DNA of 64,000 bases from Halorhabdus sp. CBA1104 (GCF_009690625.1 NZ_CP033878.1:682001-746000), one strand, 5' to 3'. Counted from the first letter of the stretch, positions 18,515-27,691 are shown. Translations and numbers: made by a program. The notes: generated by a model not told the origin, from the sequence alone.

Positions 18515-18940
18515 TTAGTGCTCTAAATACGACTGCAACGTCGACAGCGTCGCCGTTACTTCCTGTTCGACTCTCGTTTCGACGACGGCGGTCGGGACAG
18601 CGTTGAGGACCGCCCTCGGCACTCGAATCGCCATCGCACAGGTTATCCGCGTTCCGTTGCCGGTCGCAGTGAGCCGATACCGGACAGTACCATCGAGTGC
18701 GCCCGACAGCGAGCGGACGAGTCGCGTCGGCGGGCGACGCAGGCTGTCGGTCAACTGGCCAGACAGCGTGACGCCGGCGAGTTCGTACTGATAGCGGGTC
18801 GCGAAGCCGTCTTCGGGCGGTGTCGCACTGACGGCGACCAGGCCGGGGGTGATTTTCACCTGGTTTCGGGGGTCAGCCAGGAACGCGAACCCCGTCCCGG
18901 GGGGCACGCCGACGCAGATTGAAGCTTCGTGTGTAAACAC
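18515..18940 (-). CDS. SRPBCC (START-like) superfamily protein
   Basis: A 141-residue SRPBCC/polyketide cyclase-like protein. It starts with a short beta strand and the ligand-cavity helix region (VPPGTGFAFLADPRNQVKITPGLVAVS), continues as alternating beta strands (YQYELAGVTLSGQLTDSL, TVRYRLTATGNGTRITCAMAIRV) and ends in a long C-terminal helix, which closes the hydrophobic pocket in this fold. It may bind a lipid or isoprenoid, and its place inside the carotenoid/rhodopsin cluster makes a carotenoid or retinal ligand possible, but this is inference. The start codon is a GTG. Confidence 0.72.
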   Translation of the reverse strand: MFTHEASICVGVPPGTGFAFLADPRNQVKITPGLVAVSATPPEDGFATRYQYELAGVTLSGQLTDSLRRPPTRLVRSLSGALDGTVRYRLTATGNGTRITCAMAIRVPRAVLNAVPTAVVETRVEQEVTATLSTLQSYLEH

Positions 18941-19334
18941 TGGCGATCACCGCTCCGAGGTGGATACGTGGGGGCGATCGGTCGGCGTTTCACAGACAAC
19001 CCCGGCTCGACCGCCAACACGTACTTCGTCGGTCACTGAGTTGTAACTTGTACCGAACTGGTTTGGTCGCGACTCTCTGGGCACGACTTTCAGTTTTCTC
19101 GACAGTTCTCCCCTCGGCGACGGGTTCAGGCCGGCGGTTCAGGACACTATCGAGGCAATCGGTGTCAGACCCCAACTGACTGGGTACGCTTTTGAGCCGT
19201 GGTGGGGACATAGTAACACTGCTAGCCATGAGCAATCGAGTACTCGCCGCGACAAATGACTGGCCCCGACAGACAGTGGCCGGCGGTTCGCGTTGTGTGA
19301 CTCGGGCTGTCTTCTCGGTCCGAGCGGAGGCGAT
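18941..19334. other. Intergenic control region between SRPBCC gene and crtY
   Basis: These 394 bases separate divergent genes. They hold an exact match to the Bat activating-sequence pattern at 19052-19066, AT-rich segments at about 19087-19098 (CTTTCAGTTTTCT) and 19189-19198 (CGCTTTTGAG) that may be TATA elements, and a 38-codon open frame from 19227 that overlaps the crtY start. I see no RNA gene. Confidence 0.6.
19052..19066 (+). promoter_or_regulatory. Bat-type upstream activating sequence before crtY
   Basis: ACCGAACTGGTTTGG matches the haloarchaeal bop activator pattern ACC-N7-TTnGG and differs by one base from the box before bop (ACCGAATTGGTTTGG). It reads in the crtY direction. It lies 268 bases before the crtY ATG, so either the crtY mRNA has a long leader or the box also serves the divergent SRPBCC gene. 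Confidence 0.65.
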
Positions 19335-20093
19335 ATGGGCCTGACGTACCTGCAGTTTACGCTGTTTTTCGTCGGGCTCCCGATCGTCGGCTTGGCTATT
19401 GCCCTGTTTGCCACCCGCCGCGTGCATCCGGCCCAGTTGGCTGGTACGATCGTGTTGCTCGGTGTCGCGCTCGTCTATACATTGCCGTGGGACGCCTACC
19501 TGATCCGAACGGGTGTCTGGGAGTACGGCTCGATCGTCGTCGGGCACGTCGGCGCCGTCCCCTACGAGGAAGTGCTGTTTATCGGTGGCCAGACGGTCCT
19601 GACTGGCTTGTGGACCGCGCTGGTTGTTCGCCCGGACGGTCGTGGGCCGTCCGTGAGGACCCGACAGCGGATCGCCGGCGTCGTTGGCGGGTTGCTCGTC
19701 GGTGGGCTTGGACTGCTCGCGTTGACTGTGACGACGTTCCGGTATCTCGGCGCGATCCTGGCCTGGGCGGGACCAGTACTCGCCCTCCAGTGGGGCTTTG
19801 GCTGGCCTGTCCTGCTGGCAAAGCGACGCGGCGTCTTGGCCGCACTGGCCGTCCCGACGATATATCTCTGGGTTGCCGATCGGCTGGCGATCGGCCTCGG
19901 ACTGTGGATGTTCTCACCGACGTACACCACTGGCATCTCGGTACTCGGGCTCCCCATCGAGGAAGCGATGTTCTTCCTGGTGACGAACGTGTTCCTCGTC
20001 CAGGGACTGGTCCTGTTCGGCTGGGTCGTCGAACGCGGCGTACTCCCCTCGCTATCGGCGGCTCTCGGTACTGTCCCGGAGCGGACTGAGTGA
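19335..20093 (+). CDS. crtY: Lycopene beta-cyclase, fused CrtYcd type
   Basis: A 252-residue membrane protein made of two fused lycopene cyclase halves (CrtYc-CrtYd), as usual in haloarchaea. Each half has the conserved signatures: PWDAYLIRTGVWEYG and PYEEVLFI in the first (about residues 40-82) and WMFSPTYTTGISVLGLPIEEAMFFLVTN in the second. About seven transmembrane spans are visible. It converts lycopene to beta-carotene, the substrate of Brp. The ATG at 19335 starts the first hydrophobic segment; a longer GTG start at 19293 would add a polar, unconserved extension. A Bat box lies upstream. Confidence 0.93.
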   Translation: MGLTYLQFTLFFVGLPIVGLAIALFATRRVHPAQLAGTIVLLGVALVYTLPWDAYLIRTGVWEYGSIVVGHVGAVPYEEVLFIGGQTVLTGLWTALVVRPDGRGPSVRTRQRIAGVVGGLLVGGLGLLALTVTTFRYLGAILAWAGPVLALQWGFGWPVLLAKRRGVLAALAVPTIYLWVADRLAIGLGLWMFSPTYTTGISVLGLPIEEAMFFLVTNVFLVQGLVLFGWVVERGVLPSLSAALGTVPERTE

Positions 20094-20573
20094 CCCCCAG
20101 ACCACCGAGACATCCCACTTGACGCTCGATTCCTCGACGGTCACTCCGCTGAGCGAGCGAACGCCCAGTTCCGGCTCCGCCAGTTATCGAATCGGGCTCT
20201 CGCGGGCCGGCCCGGCGGTGGCGCGAAGCTGAGCCCTCGCTCGCGGGCGGTCGGATGCACCGAGCAAGTAACGCCTCGCGCTGGCTGTCTCGCTGTCCCA
20301 GTTCGACGTGCCGACTCACACTACAACGGTGTCGCACGATTGTTCGGCGATGGCGGTCACCTCGCCGGGAGCGACCGACCCGACGGGGCGAGCGAATCGC
20401 CGGACACGTCCGAGTGTACGGGGTCGACGCCTCTCCGAGTGAGGCGAGTCGTGACCTCGCCAGACGACAATCAGCTCATTGGACGCGTTCAGAGTGCCTG
20501 CAACGACGTACACACTCGACCGTGTGCGATCCGGGTACAAATCGCGAAAATGGACGTGAGAGCGGACGTCCAG
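20094..20573. other. 480-base convergent intergenic region, unassigned
   Basis: This stretch lies between the convergent ends of crtY and bop. It contains a hairpin directly after bop (20552-20571) and several short open frames on both strands (for example 20316-20540 minus and 20255-20650 plus) that lack acidic haloarchaeal composition and known motifs. I find no tRNA-like or other RNA structure. Remnant coding sequence cannot be excluded. Confidence 0.5.
20552..20571 (-). terminator. Putative bop terminator hairpin
   Basis: On the minus strand, two bases after the bop stop codon, GGACGT and ACGTCC form a six-base-pair stem around an eight-base loop, followed by ATTTTCGC. The position and the trailing T run fit a 3' end or terminator; archaeal terminators need only the T run, so the hairpin may instead stabilise the mRNA. 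Confidence 0.45.
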
Positions 20574-21344
20574 TTAGTCAGCTGCGTGTGCGGACTCGCC
20601 AGACGCCGGTGCGGCGTCGTCAAGGACGTTGTGACTGCGCAGCAAGATGATCCCGAAGATCACCTTCGCAGTTACGTCGAGTACCGCGAAGCCGGCGGTC
20701 TCCGGGCCGATGCCGATGACCGCGAGGCCTTCGGTCCCGATGATCCACCAGACCGGGTAGACCAGCCACAGGAGGCCGATCATGTTCCGGAGCAGCTTGA
20801 ACGTACTGCGCGTGTCCGGCGACAACTCGTTGGCTTTGGTCGTCAACGTCGAGAACAGGAAGTACAGCAACACCAGCAGGAAGCCGGTGGAGACGCCCCA
20901 CCAGACGATCCGGAGGGCTTCTGCTTCCAGGCCGGCCGCGCCAGTGAACTGCAGCGTCGCGACGACGCCGGTGAGGATCATCAGCACGTCCAGCCCGACG
21001 AGCGTCGAGATGGTGTTACGGTCAGCGCCCGCGAGCAACGCGATGTCGTACAACAACAGCGGCGTCGTCAGGATCCAGTCAGTGTACCGTGCCCAGTAGA
21101 TCGTCTCGGGTTCCTCGAAACTGGTCCCGATGATGTCGTTGACGACTTCGATCGGCAACCGGCCGAACCCGGTTGCCATCGCCAGGTAGTTCACGAACGC
21201 GATCGCCGCGATGAACGTCGTGACGATGTAAAATTTCTTTCGCCGGGAATCCCGTACGTTCCAGCCGGTTGCGATGAAGTACAGCATTCCCAGGAACATT
21301 CCTGCCGTGCCTGCCCACAGCGATATACTGGTTAGGTCTACCAT
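20574..21344 (-). CDS. bop: Bacteriorhodopsin, light-driven proton pump
   Basis: A 256-residue seven-helix microbial rhodopsin. The helix C motif [16 protein letters not shown] keeps Arg86 and both proton-pump carboxylates, Asp89 and Asp100 (Asp85 and Asp96 of Halobacterium bacteriorhodopsin). Asp119 (D115), the release pair Glu205 and Glu215 (E194, E204), Asp223 (D212) and the retinal Lys227 (K216, in LDVTAKV) are all present. This is a proton pump, not a halorhodopsin or sensory rhodopsin. Thr88 and Tyr99 replace Ala84 and Leu95, and the B-C loop is longer than in Halobacterium. The ATG at 21344 is set by alignment and by the activating sequence centred 50 bases upstream. The short N-terminus may lack a processed propeptide. 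Confidence 0.96.
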   Translation of the reverse strand: MVDLTSISLWAGTAGMFLGMLYFIATGWNVRDSRRKKFYIVTTFIAAIAFVNYLAMATGFGRLPIEVVNDIIGTSFEEPETIYWARYTDWILTTPLLLYDIALLAGADRNTISTLVGLDVLMILTGVVATLQFTGAAGLEAEALRIVWWGVSTGFLLVLLYFLFSTLTTKANELSPDTRSTFKLLRNMIGLLWLVYPVWWIIGTEGLAVIGIGPETAGFAVLDVTAKVIFGIILLRSHNVLDDAAPASGESAHAAD

Positions 21345-21386
21345 GCGACAATGAAAGATTGTTGCCGGTTTCGGGTAATGACCGTA

Positions 21387-21401
21387 CCAAACCAATTCGG
21401 T
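21387..21401 (-). promoter_or_regulatory. Bat upstream activating sequence of bop
   Basis: On the minus strand ACCGAATTGGTTTGG matches the bop activator pattern ACC-N7-TTnGG exactly and is centred 50 bases before the ATG, the known position in Halobacterium, where the transcript is almost leaderless. A TATA-like TCATTACC lies between box and gene. The 131-base region is shared with divergent uvrA. Confidence 0.78.
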
Positions 21402-21475
21402 ATCTGACCGGTCACTCACCCGAGACGGGCCTGTACCGACAGGGTTTCACGGGTCCAGGCCGTGGCAAACATCGA

Positions 21476-24445
21476 ATGAGTAAGGACGTTATCGAGGTTC
21501 GCGGGGCCGAGCAACACAACCTGAAAGACGTCGACGTCGAGATCCCCCGCGAGCAGTTGACGGTCGTTACCGGCCTCTCGGGGTCGGGGAAATCCTCGCT
21601 CGCGTTCGAGACGATCTACGCCGAAGGGCAGCGCCGCTATATCGAGTCGCTGTCGGCCTACGCACGGAACTTCCTCGGCCAGATGGACAAACCACAGGTC
21701 GAGTCAGTCGAGGGGCTCTCGCCCGCAATTTCGATCGATCAGAAGAACGCCGCGAACAACCCCCGATCGACGGTTGGGACCGTCACGGAACTCCACGACT
21801 ATCTCCGCTTGCTGTATGCCCGTGTCGGGACACCCCACTGTCCCGAGTGTGGCCGGGAGGTCGGCGAACAGAGTGCGACGAACATGGTCGACCGGATCCT
21901 CGAGTTGCCCGAGGGCACGAAGCTCAAGATCGCTGCGCCGATCGTCCGCGACCAGAAGGGTGCCTTCGAAGATCGCTTCGAGCAACTGGTCGGGGAGGGC
22001 TACAGCCGCGTCGAGGTCGACGGCGAGGCTTATGACCTGACGCTGGATCGCCCGGACCTCGACGAGAACTTCGACCACACGATCGACGTGATCGTCGACC
22101 GCGTTCAGGTCGCCCCCGACGCCCGCTCGCGGATCACCGACTCCGTCGAGACGGCCCTCACCCAGGGCGACGGCGTGCTCAAGGTCCTCGTCCCTGATCC
22201 GCCCGAGGGAGTCGCACTGGGCGGGGCGACGGCACGCTCGACGGGTGACCTCGCCGACGAAGCCGAGGCCGATGGCGACAGCGACGACCGACTCGTCGTC
22301 GAGTTCTCGGAGGATCTCGCGTGTACCCACTGTGGGATCGACATCAGCGAGATCGAAACCCGAAGCTTCTCGTTCAATTCCCCACACGGTGCCTGTCCCG
22401 AATGTGAGGGGCTCGGCGAGACCAAGGAGGTCAGCGAGGACCTGGTAATCACCGATCCCTCGAAGCCGCTCAAGCACGTCTTCGAGCCCTGGAGTTACAA
22501 CCGGACGTACTATTCACGACAGTTGGACAACGTGGCCGAGCACTTCGGCGTCAGTCTGGAGACGCCCTTCGAGGACCTCGATCCCGAGATCCAGCGGCAG
22601 TTCCTCTACGGGACCGACGACGTCGTGCACTTTCAGTGGCAGACCAAGAACGGGACACGGGAAAAGACCGAGCGCTTCGAGGGTGTCATCCCGAATCTGG
22701 AGCGTCGTCACGTCGAGACCGACTCCGACCGGGCGCGTGAACACATCGAGGAGTTCATGGCGACGACGACGTGCCCGAACTGTGAGGGGACCCGGCTGAA
22801 GGCCGAATCGCGGGCCGTCCTCGTCGACGGCACGTCGATCACCGACGTCAACGAGCTGTCGATCGGCGACGCCCTGGCGCACTTTGAGGGCATGGAAGAC
22901 GGGATGAGCGAGCGTGACGCCACGATCGCCACGGAGATTCTCAAGGAGATTCGCGCCCGGCTCGGGTTCATGGAAGAGGTCGGCCTGGAGTATCTCACCC
23001 TCGACCGAGAGGCCTCGACGCTCTCCGGTGGCGAGAGCCAGCGCATCCGGCTGGCGACCCAGATCGGCTCGGGGCTCGTGGGCGTGCTGTACGTCCTCGA
23101 CGAGCCGTCGATCGGGCTCCACCAGCGGGACAACGATCGCCTGTTGAACACCCTGGCAGAATTGCGCGACCTGGGGAACACCCTTCTGGTCGTCGAACAC
23201 GACACCGAGACGATGCGGCGGGCGGACAACATCGTCGACATGGGGCCGGGGCCAGGGAAACGCGGTGGTGAGATCGTCGTCAACGGGTCCTTCCAAGACG
23301 TCCTCGACACCGAGGAGTCGATCACCGGTGACTATCTGGCTGGCGAGCGGCGAATCTCCGTCCCCGACGAGCGTCGAGAGGCGACGGGAACGCTGACGAT
23401 TCGCGGGGCCCGCCAGCACAATCTTACAGACCTGGACGTCGAGATTCCACTTGGGACCTTTAGCGCGATCACGGGTGTCTCGGGCTCTGGCAAGTCCACG
23501 CTGATGCACGACGTGCTGTATAAGGGTCTCGCCCGCGAGATGAACGACAACACCGAGGTCGACCCGGGCGAGCACGACACAATCGAGGGCATCGAGCAGA
23601 TCGATACCGTTCGACTCATCGATCAGTCGCCGATCGGCCGGACGCCGCGGTCTAATCCGGCGACCTACACGGACGTCTTCGATCACATCCGCGAGCTGTT
23701 CGCCGAGACGAATCTCGCGAACCAACGGGGCTACGACAAGGGACGGTTCTCCTTTAACGTCAAAGGTGGCCGATGTGAGGCCTGTGGCGGCCAGGGCACC
23801 GTCACCATCGACATGAACTTCCTCTCGGACGTGGAGGTCCCCTGCGAGGAGTGTGGCGGCGATCGATACAATGCCGAGACCCTGGACGTGACCTACAAGG
23901 ACGCAACCATCGCGGACGTCCTGGAGATGACCGTCGCCGAGGCCTCCGAGTTCTTCGAGAGCCACCCCGGGATCCGCCGCCGCCTCGAACTCCTGAAGGA
24001 TGTCGGGCTGGGGTACATGAAACTCGGTCAGCCCTCGACGACACTCTCGGGCGGGGAGGCCCAGCGTGTCAAACTCGCCGAGGAACTGGGCAAGCAAGAC
24101 AGCGGTGAGACGCTGTACTTACTCGACGAACCGACGACCGGCCTCCACCCCGAAGACGAGCGGAAGTTGATCGACGTGCTCCACCGCCTGACCGCCGAGG
24201 GCAACACGGTTGTCGTCATCGAGCACGAACTCGACCTCGTAAAAAACGCCGACCAGATCATCGATCTCGGTCCCGAGGGTGGTGAACACGGGGGACAGAT
24301 CGTCGCCCATGGGACACCCGAAGACGTGGCACGGACCGACGACTCCTACACCGGACAGTACTTGCGGGATCTCTTGCCCGAAGTCGACATGGACGGGCCG
24401 CGAGCCGATCGCGAACTGGCGACGCCCCCAGCGGCCGACGACTGA
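21476..24445 (+). CDS. uvrA: Excinuclease ABC subunit UvrA
   Basis: A 989-residue UvrA, the damage-sensing ATPase of nucleotide excision repair. It has the usual two nucleotide-binding modules: Walker A GLSGSGKSS near 33-41 with the signature LSGGESQRI, and GVSGSGKST near 665 with LSGGEAQRV. The zinc modules are intact: CPECGRE in the first insert, CTHCGI and CPECEG around residues 285-310, and CEACGGQG with CEECGGDRYN in the second, where the zinc finger contacts DNA. The ATG at 21476 starts the conserved MSKDVIEVRGAEQHNLKDV. It is divergent from bop. uvrB and uvrC are not in the window. Confidence 0.97.
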   Translation: MSKDVIEVRGAEQHNLKDVDVEIPREQLTVVTGLSGSGKSSLAFETIYAEGQRRYIESLSAYARNFLGQMDKPQVESVEGLSPAISIDQKNAANNPRSTVGTVTELHDYLRLLYARVGTPHCPECGREVGEQSATNMVDRILELPEGTKLKIAAPIVRDQKGAFEDRFEQLVGEGYSRVEVDGEAYDLTLDRPDLDENFDHTIDVIVDRVQVAPDARSRITDSVETALTQGDGVLKVLVPDPPEGVALGGATARSTGDLADEAEADGDSDDRLVVEFSEDLACTHCGIDISEIETRSFSFNSPHGACPECEGLGETKEVSEDLVITDPSKPLKHVFEPWSYNRTYYSRQLDNVAEHFGVSLETPFEDLDPEIQRQFLYGTDDVVHFQWQTKNGTREKTERFEGVIPNLERRHVETDSDRAREHIEEFMATTTCPNCEGTRLKAESRAVLVDGTSITDVNELSIGDALAHFEGMEDGMSERDATIATEILKEIRARLGFMEEVGLEYLTLDREASTLSGGESQRIRLATQIGSGLVGVLYVLDEPSIGLHQRDNDRLLNTLAELRDLGNTLLVVEHDTETMRRADNIVDMGPGPGKRGGEIVVNGSFQDVLDTEESITGDYLAGERRISVPDERREATGTLTIRGARQHNLTDLDVEIPLGTFSAITGVSGSGKSTLMHDVLYKGLAREMNDNTEVDPGEHDTIEGIEQIDTVRLIDQSPIGRTPRSNPATYTDVFDHIRELFAETNLANQRGYDKGRFSFNVKGGRCEACGGQGTVTIDMNFLSDVEVPCEECGGDRYNAETLDVTYKDATIADVLEMTVAEASEFFESHPGIRRRLELLKDVGLGYMKLGQPSTTLSGGEAQRVKLAEELGKQDSGETLYLLDEPTTGLHPEDERKLIDVLHRLTAEGNTVVVIEHELDLVKNADQIIDLGPEGGEHGGQIVAHGTPEDVARTDDSYTGQYLRDLLPEVDMDGPRADRELATPPAADD

Positions 24446-24492
24446 CGCGAAACCAACAGGCAGAAACGCCATCGGGGCGCTATTGGTCGACG

Positions 24493-24882
24493 ATGGTCGA
24501 GCCGCAAACGCACGAACAGACGTCCGAAGCATACGTCGGACAGCCCATCGAGATCGGGACGGACACCGCCGTCGTCGAACTGGCGACGACTGCGGAGATG
24601 GCCGTCGACGAGACCGGCCTCGTTCACGGCGGTTTCGTCTACGGGGCGGCCGACTACGCGGCGATGCTCGCTGTCAACGAACCGACTGTCGTCCTCACCG
24701 GCTCTGCGGTGACCTATCCGAATCCGACGCGCGTTGGCGAGACCGTCCGTGCGACGGCGACCGTGGTCGACTCGGATCCACGACCCAGCGTCGAGGTAAC
24801 GGCTGAACTGACTGAGACAGATGCTGTCGTCCTCTCGGGGACGTTCGACTGTGCTGTGCCCGCAGACCCTGTCTTGTCCTAA
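24493..24882 (+). CDS. Hotdog-fold thioesterase family protein
   Basis: A 129-residue single hotdog domain. The typical helix motif VHGGFVYGAADYAAMLAVN (about residues 43-61) wraps the active site in PaaI/4HBT-like thioesterases, and the later strands TRVGETVRATATVVDSDPRPSVEVTAEL complete the beta sheet. It probably hydrolyses an acyl-CoA, but the acyl chain is not known and some members act instead as dehydratases. It follows uvrA by 47 bases on the same strand. Confidence 0.78.
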   Translation: MVEPQTHEQTSEAYVGQPIEIGTDTAVVELATTAEMAVDETGLVHGGFVYGAADYAAMLAVNEPTVVLTGSAVTYPNPTRVGETVRATATVVDSDPRPSVEVTAELTETDAVVLSGTFDCAVPADPVLS

Positions 24883-25063
24883 CCGCTCTCCGGGCACCGT
24901 CGTCGGGAGTGACGTGCGGACGGCCAATAGCGCCGAGGCGTGCCAATCAGTCCCGACGGCCCACGCCTGGACGATGACACGATCGCGACTCTCACCGGTG
25001 GGCGCTATCATTTCAGGGAACGACGACCCATCACTCAAATGCTATCAGCACCAAGACCAGCCA

Positions 25064-27691
25064 ATGGCACACGTCCAGACGGAGCCTGATTCGCTACAGG
25101 TTCTCTACGTGAACGACGACGAAGCGTTCGCTGATCTCGTCCGGACGAAACTCCCTCGGATCGATCCCGACCTTGCGGTCAGCACTGCGAGTGACGCCCA
25201 GGCGGCCCTCGATGCCCTCGAAGCGTCGACGTTCGATTGTGTCGTGACCTCCTACGCGCTTCCGGAACACACCGGGCTCGATCTCCTCGAAGACGTTCAG
25301 TCACGTGACAGCGAGATCCCGACGATCCTGTTCACTGGCCGGGGCAGTGAGACGATCGCGAGTCGGGCGTTCCAGGCGAACGTCTCGGATTATATTCCGG
25401 TCCGTTCGAACCAGGAGAGCTTCGCGTTGCTTGCCCGTCGGATCCGCACGCTAACCGAGGCCAAACGCGAGCACGAGGTCGCCGAGCGGATCTCCGATCG
25501 GTTCGAGCGAACCCTCGAGCGGGCGACAGATGCGATCTACGCCGTCGACACTGACTGGCGTATCGAGTACATGAACGAGCGGATGGCCGATAGAATCGAG
25601 CGCGATCGAGCGGCTGTGATCGGTGCGAATCTCTGGGACGAATTTCCCACGATCGCCGGGACGGAAATCGAATCGAAGTATCGCACCGCGATGGAAACGG
25701 GCGAAGCAGTCTCTTTCGAACAGTACGTCCCGTCCCCTTTCGAGTACTGGGTCGAAATCCGGGCGTTCCCGGACGAGGATGGATTGACCGTTTTCTCCCA
25801 GGAGATCACCGAACAGCGAGAACTCGAGCGGGAACGCCGCCGACTCGCAGAGGAGTACGATGCGCTGTTGAGCAACTCCGGAGACGCGATCTTCCTGCTG
25901 GACGTCGAGCATACAAACGGTGATCCCGAGTTCCGCTTTTCGCGCCTCTCGCCGGGTTACGAGACCCAGACCGGGCTCACGACGGCAGAGGCCAAAGGCA
26001 AGACACCGAGTGAGATCTTCGGCCACGAGCGTGGGGCAGAACTCGCGGCAAACTACCAGCGGTGTCTCGACGCCGGCGAGCCGATCTCCTATCGGGAGGA
26101 ACTTTCGGTCGCGGACGATGCACGCTTCTGGCAGACCAGTCTGGCGCCGGTCGCCGTCGACGGCGAGGTGATCCGGATTCTCGGGATCGCCCGGAACGTC
26201 ACCGAACAGGTCGAGCGAGAACGCGAACTCGAACGGACCAAACAGCGACTCGAATCACTCATCGATGCGGCACCGCTGACGATCATGGAGATCGATCCCG
26301 ACGGCACCGTCCGCCGCTGGAACCAGGGTGCCGAGGAGATGTTCGGCTGGTCCGCCGAGGAAGTCGTCGACGAATTCAATCCGATGGTGCCCCCGGACAA
26401 GCGAGATGAATTCGCCGACCTCCGCCAGCGGGCACTCGACGGCGAGCAGATCCGTGGGGTCGAAATTCGACGCAAGACCAAAGACGGCGACTGGCTCGAC
26501 CTCTTGTTGTCGGTCACGACGATCGACGGAGCTGACGGTGAGCCAACCAGTATTCTCGCCGTCCTCGAAGACATTAGTGACCAAAAGCAACTGGAACATC
26601 GGCTTCGGGCCCTTCAGGAGACTGCCCAACAACTCAGTGGCGCACAGTCGACCGAGGAGATCGCGACCATCGCGGTGACGGCAGCCGCTGACGTCCTCGA
26701 TCTCACAGTCACGGGGGTTTGGGAGTACAACGAGCGGGCGGACACACTCGATCCGCTCGTTCAGACCGATACCGCAGCGGAATTCTTCGACGAACTCCCT
26801 CGCTTCGAGGGCGGGGAGAGTCTCGCCTGGGAGGCCTTCGAGTCCGGTGAGTTGCGCCGGTACGACGACCTCCACTCGGCCGAAGGGGTGTACAATCCGG
26901 ACACTGAGATGCGAAGCGAGATCATGGTTCCGCTCGGCGAATACGGCCTCATCTCGACTGGATCGAAATCGCCACACGTCTTCTCGGAGACCGACGTCGA
27001 TCTGTTCCAGATCCTTGGGGCGACCGCCGAGGCGGCACTGGCACGAGCGAACCGCGAGGCGGAACTGAAGCGACAGAACGAGCGACTCGATCAGTTCGCC
27101 AGCGTCGTCGCCCACGACCTGCGCAACCCCCTCACTGTGGCCATGGGCTTTCTCGACGTTGCGGCGGAGTCAGGCGATCCGGAACACTTCGAGAAGATCG
27201 AATCGGCTCACGACCGAATCGAACGACTCATCGACGACTTGCTCACCCTCGCGCGTGGGGAATCCACCGTCGAGGACGCCGAGCGGATCGCCCTCGATGC
27301 CATCTCGACGGAAGCGTGGGGCTACGTCGATACGGACGCGGCGGCCCTCACTGTACGTGAGGAGGCTCCCGTCGTGGCGGGCGACCCGGGACGCCTGACT
27401 CAACTGTTCGAGAATCTGTTCCGGAATGCGGTCGAACACGGGGGCACCGACGTCCAAATCACCGTCGGGTCGCTGGCCGATCGCCCCGGCTTCTACGTCG
27501 AAGACGACGGCGACGGCATCCCGCCGGACCGCCGGGAAACGGTCTTCGACCACGGTGTCACGACCAACGAGGGCGGGACTGGGTTCGGTCTCTCGATCGT
27601 CGAGGATATCGCTCACGCCCACGGCTGGGACGTCTCGGTTACTGACGGGACTGACGGCGGTGCTCGATTCGAGTTCGAGACCGACGCGTAG
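25064..27691 (+). CDS. Multi-PAS/GAF sensor histidine kinase with degenerate receiver
   Basis: An 875-residue soluble sensor kinase. Domains in order: receiver-like (about 12-125), a PAS domain (about 140-255), a second PAS (about 265-385, GDAIFLLDVEHTNGDPEFRF), a third PAS (about 395-520, IDAAPLTIMEIDPDG), a GAF domain (about 530-670), the HisKA dimerisation helix with phospho-acceptor His684 (VVAHDLRNPLTV), and a HATPase with N box FRNAVEHG and G boxes EDDGDGIPP and GTGFGLSIVEDIAHAHGW. The receiver keeps acidic residues near the start but has Ser63 where Asp is expected (VVTSYALP), so it probably cannot be phosphorylated in the usual way. The ATG at 25064 is preferred; the longer frame runs back into the thioesterase gene. 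Confidence 0.88.
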   Translation: MAHVQTEPDSLQVLYVNDDEAFADLVRTKLPRIDPDLAVSTASDAQAALDALEASTFDCVVTSYALPEHTGLDLLEDVQSRDSEIPTILFTGRGSETIASRAFQANVSDYIPVRSNQESFALLARRIRTLTEAKREHEVAERISDRFERTLERATDAIYAVDTDWRIEYMNERMADRIERDRAAVIGANLWDEFPTIAGTEIESKYRTAMETGEAVSFEQYVPSPFEYWVEIRAFPDEDGLTVFSQEITEQRELERERRRLAEEYDALLSNSGDAIFLLDVEHTNGDPEFRFSRLSPGYETQTGLTTAEAKGKTPSEIFGHERGAELAANYQRCLDAGEPISYREELSVADDARFWQTSLAPVAVDGEVIRILGIARNVTEQVERERELERTKQRLESLIDAAPLTIMEIDPDGTVRRWNQGAEEMFGWSAEEVVDEFNPMVPPDKRDEFADLRQRALDGEQIRGVEIRRKTKDGDWLDLLLSVTTIDGADGEPTSILAVLEDISDQKQLEHRLRALQETAQQLSGAQSTEEIATIAVTAAADVLDLTVTGVWEYNERADTLDPLVQTDTAAEFFDELPRFEGGESLAWEAFESGELRRYDDLHSAEGVYNPDTEMRSEIMVPLGEYGLISTGSKSPHVFSETDVDLFQILGATAEAALARANREAELKRQNERLDQFASVVAHDLRNPLTVAMGFLDVAAESGDPEHFEKIESAHDRIERLIDDLLTLARGESTVEDAERIALDAISTEAWGYVDTDAAALTVREEAPVVAGDPGRLTQLFENLFRNAVEHGGTDVQITVGSLADRPGFYVEDDGDGIPPDRRETVFDHGVTTNEGGTGFGLSIVEDIAHAHGWDVSVTDGTDGGARFEFETDA

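Noticed and set aside
19227-19343. 38-codon open frame before crtY
   Set aside because: Too short and without a recognisable motif; kept only as a possible leader feature in a finding.
20255-20650. Plus-strand open frame between crtY and bop
   Set aside because: It runs antisense into the bop gene, has a basic composition unlike haloarchaeal proteins and shows no domain.
22514-24097. A 527-codon minus-strand frame within uvrA
   Set aside because: uvrA is certain on the plus strand; the frame reflects codon bias and has no signature.
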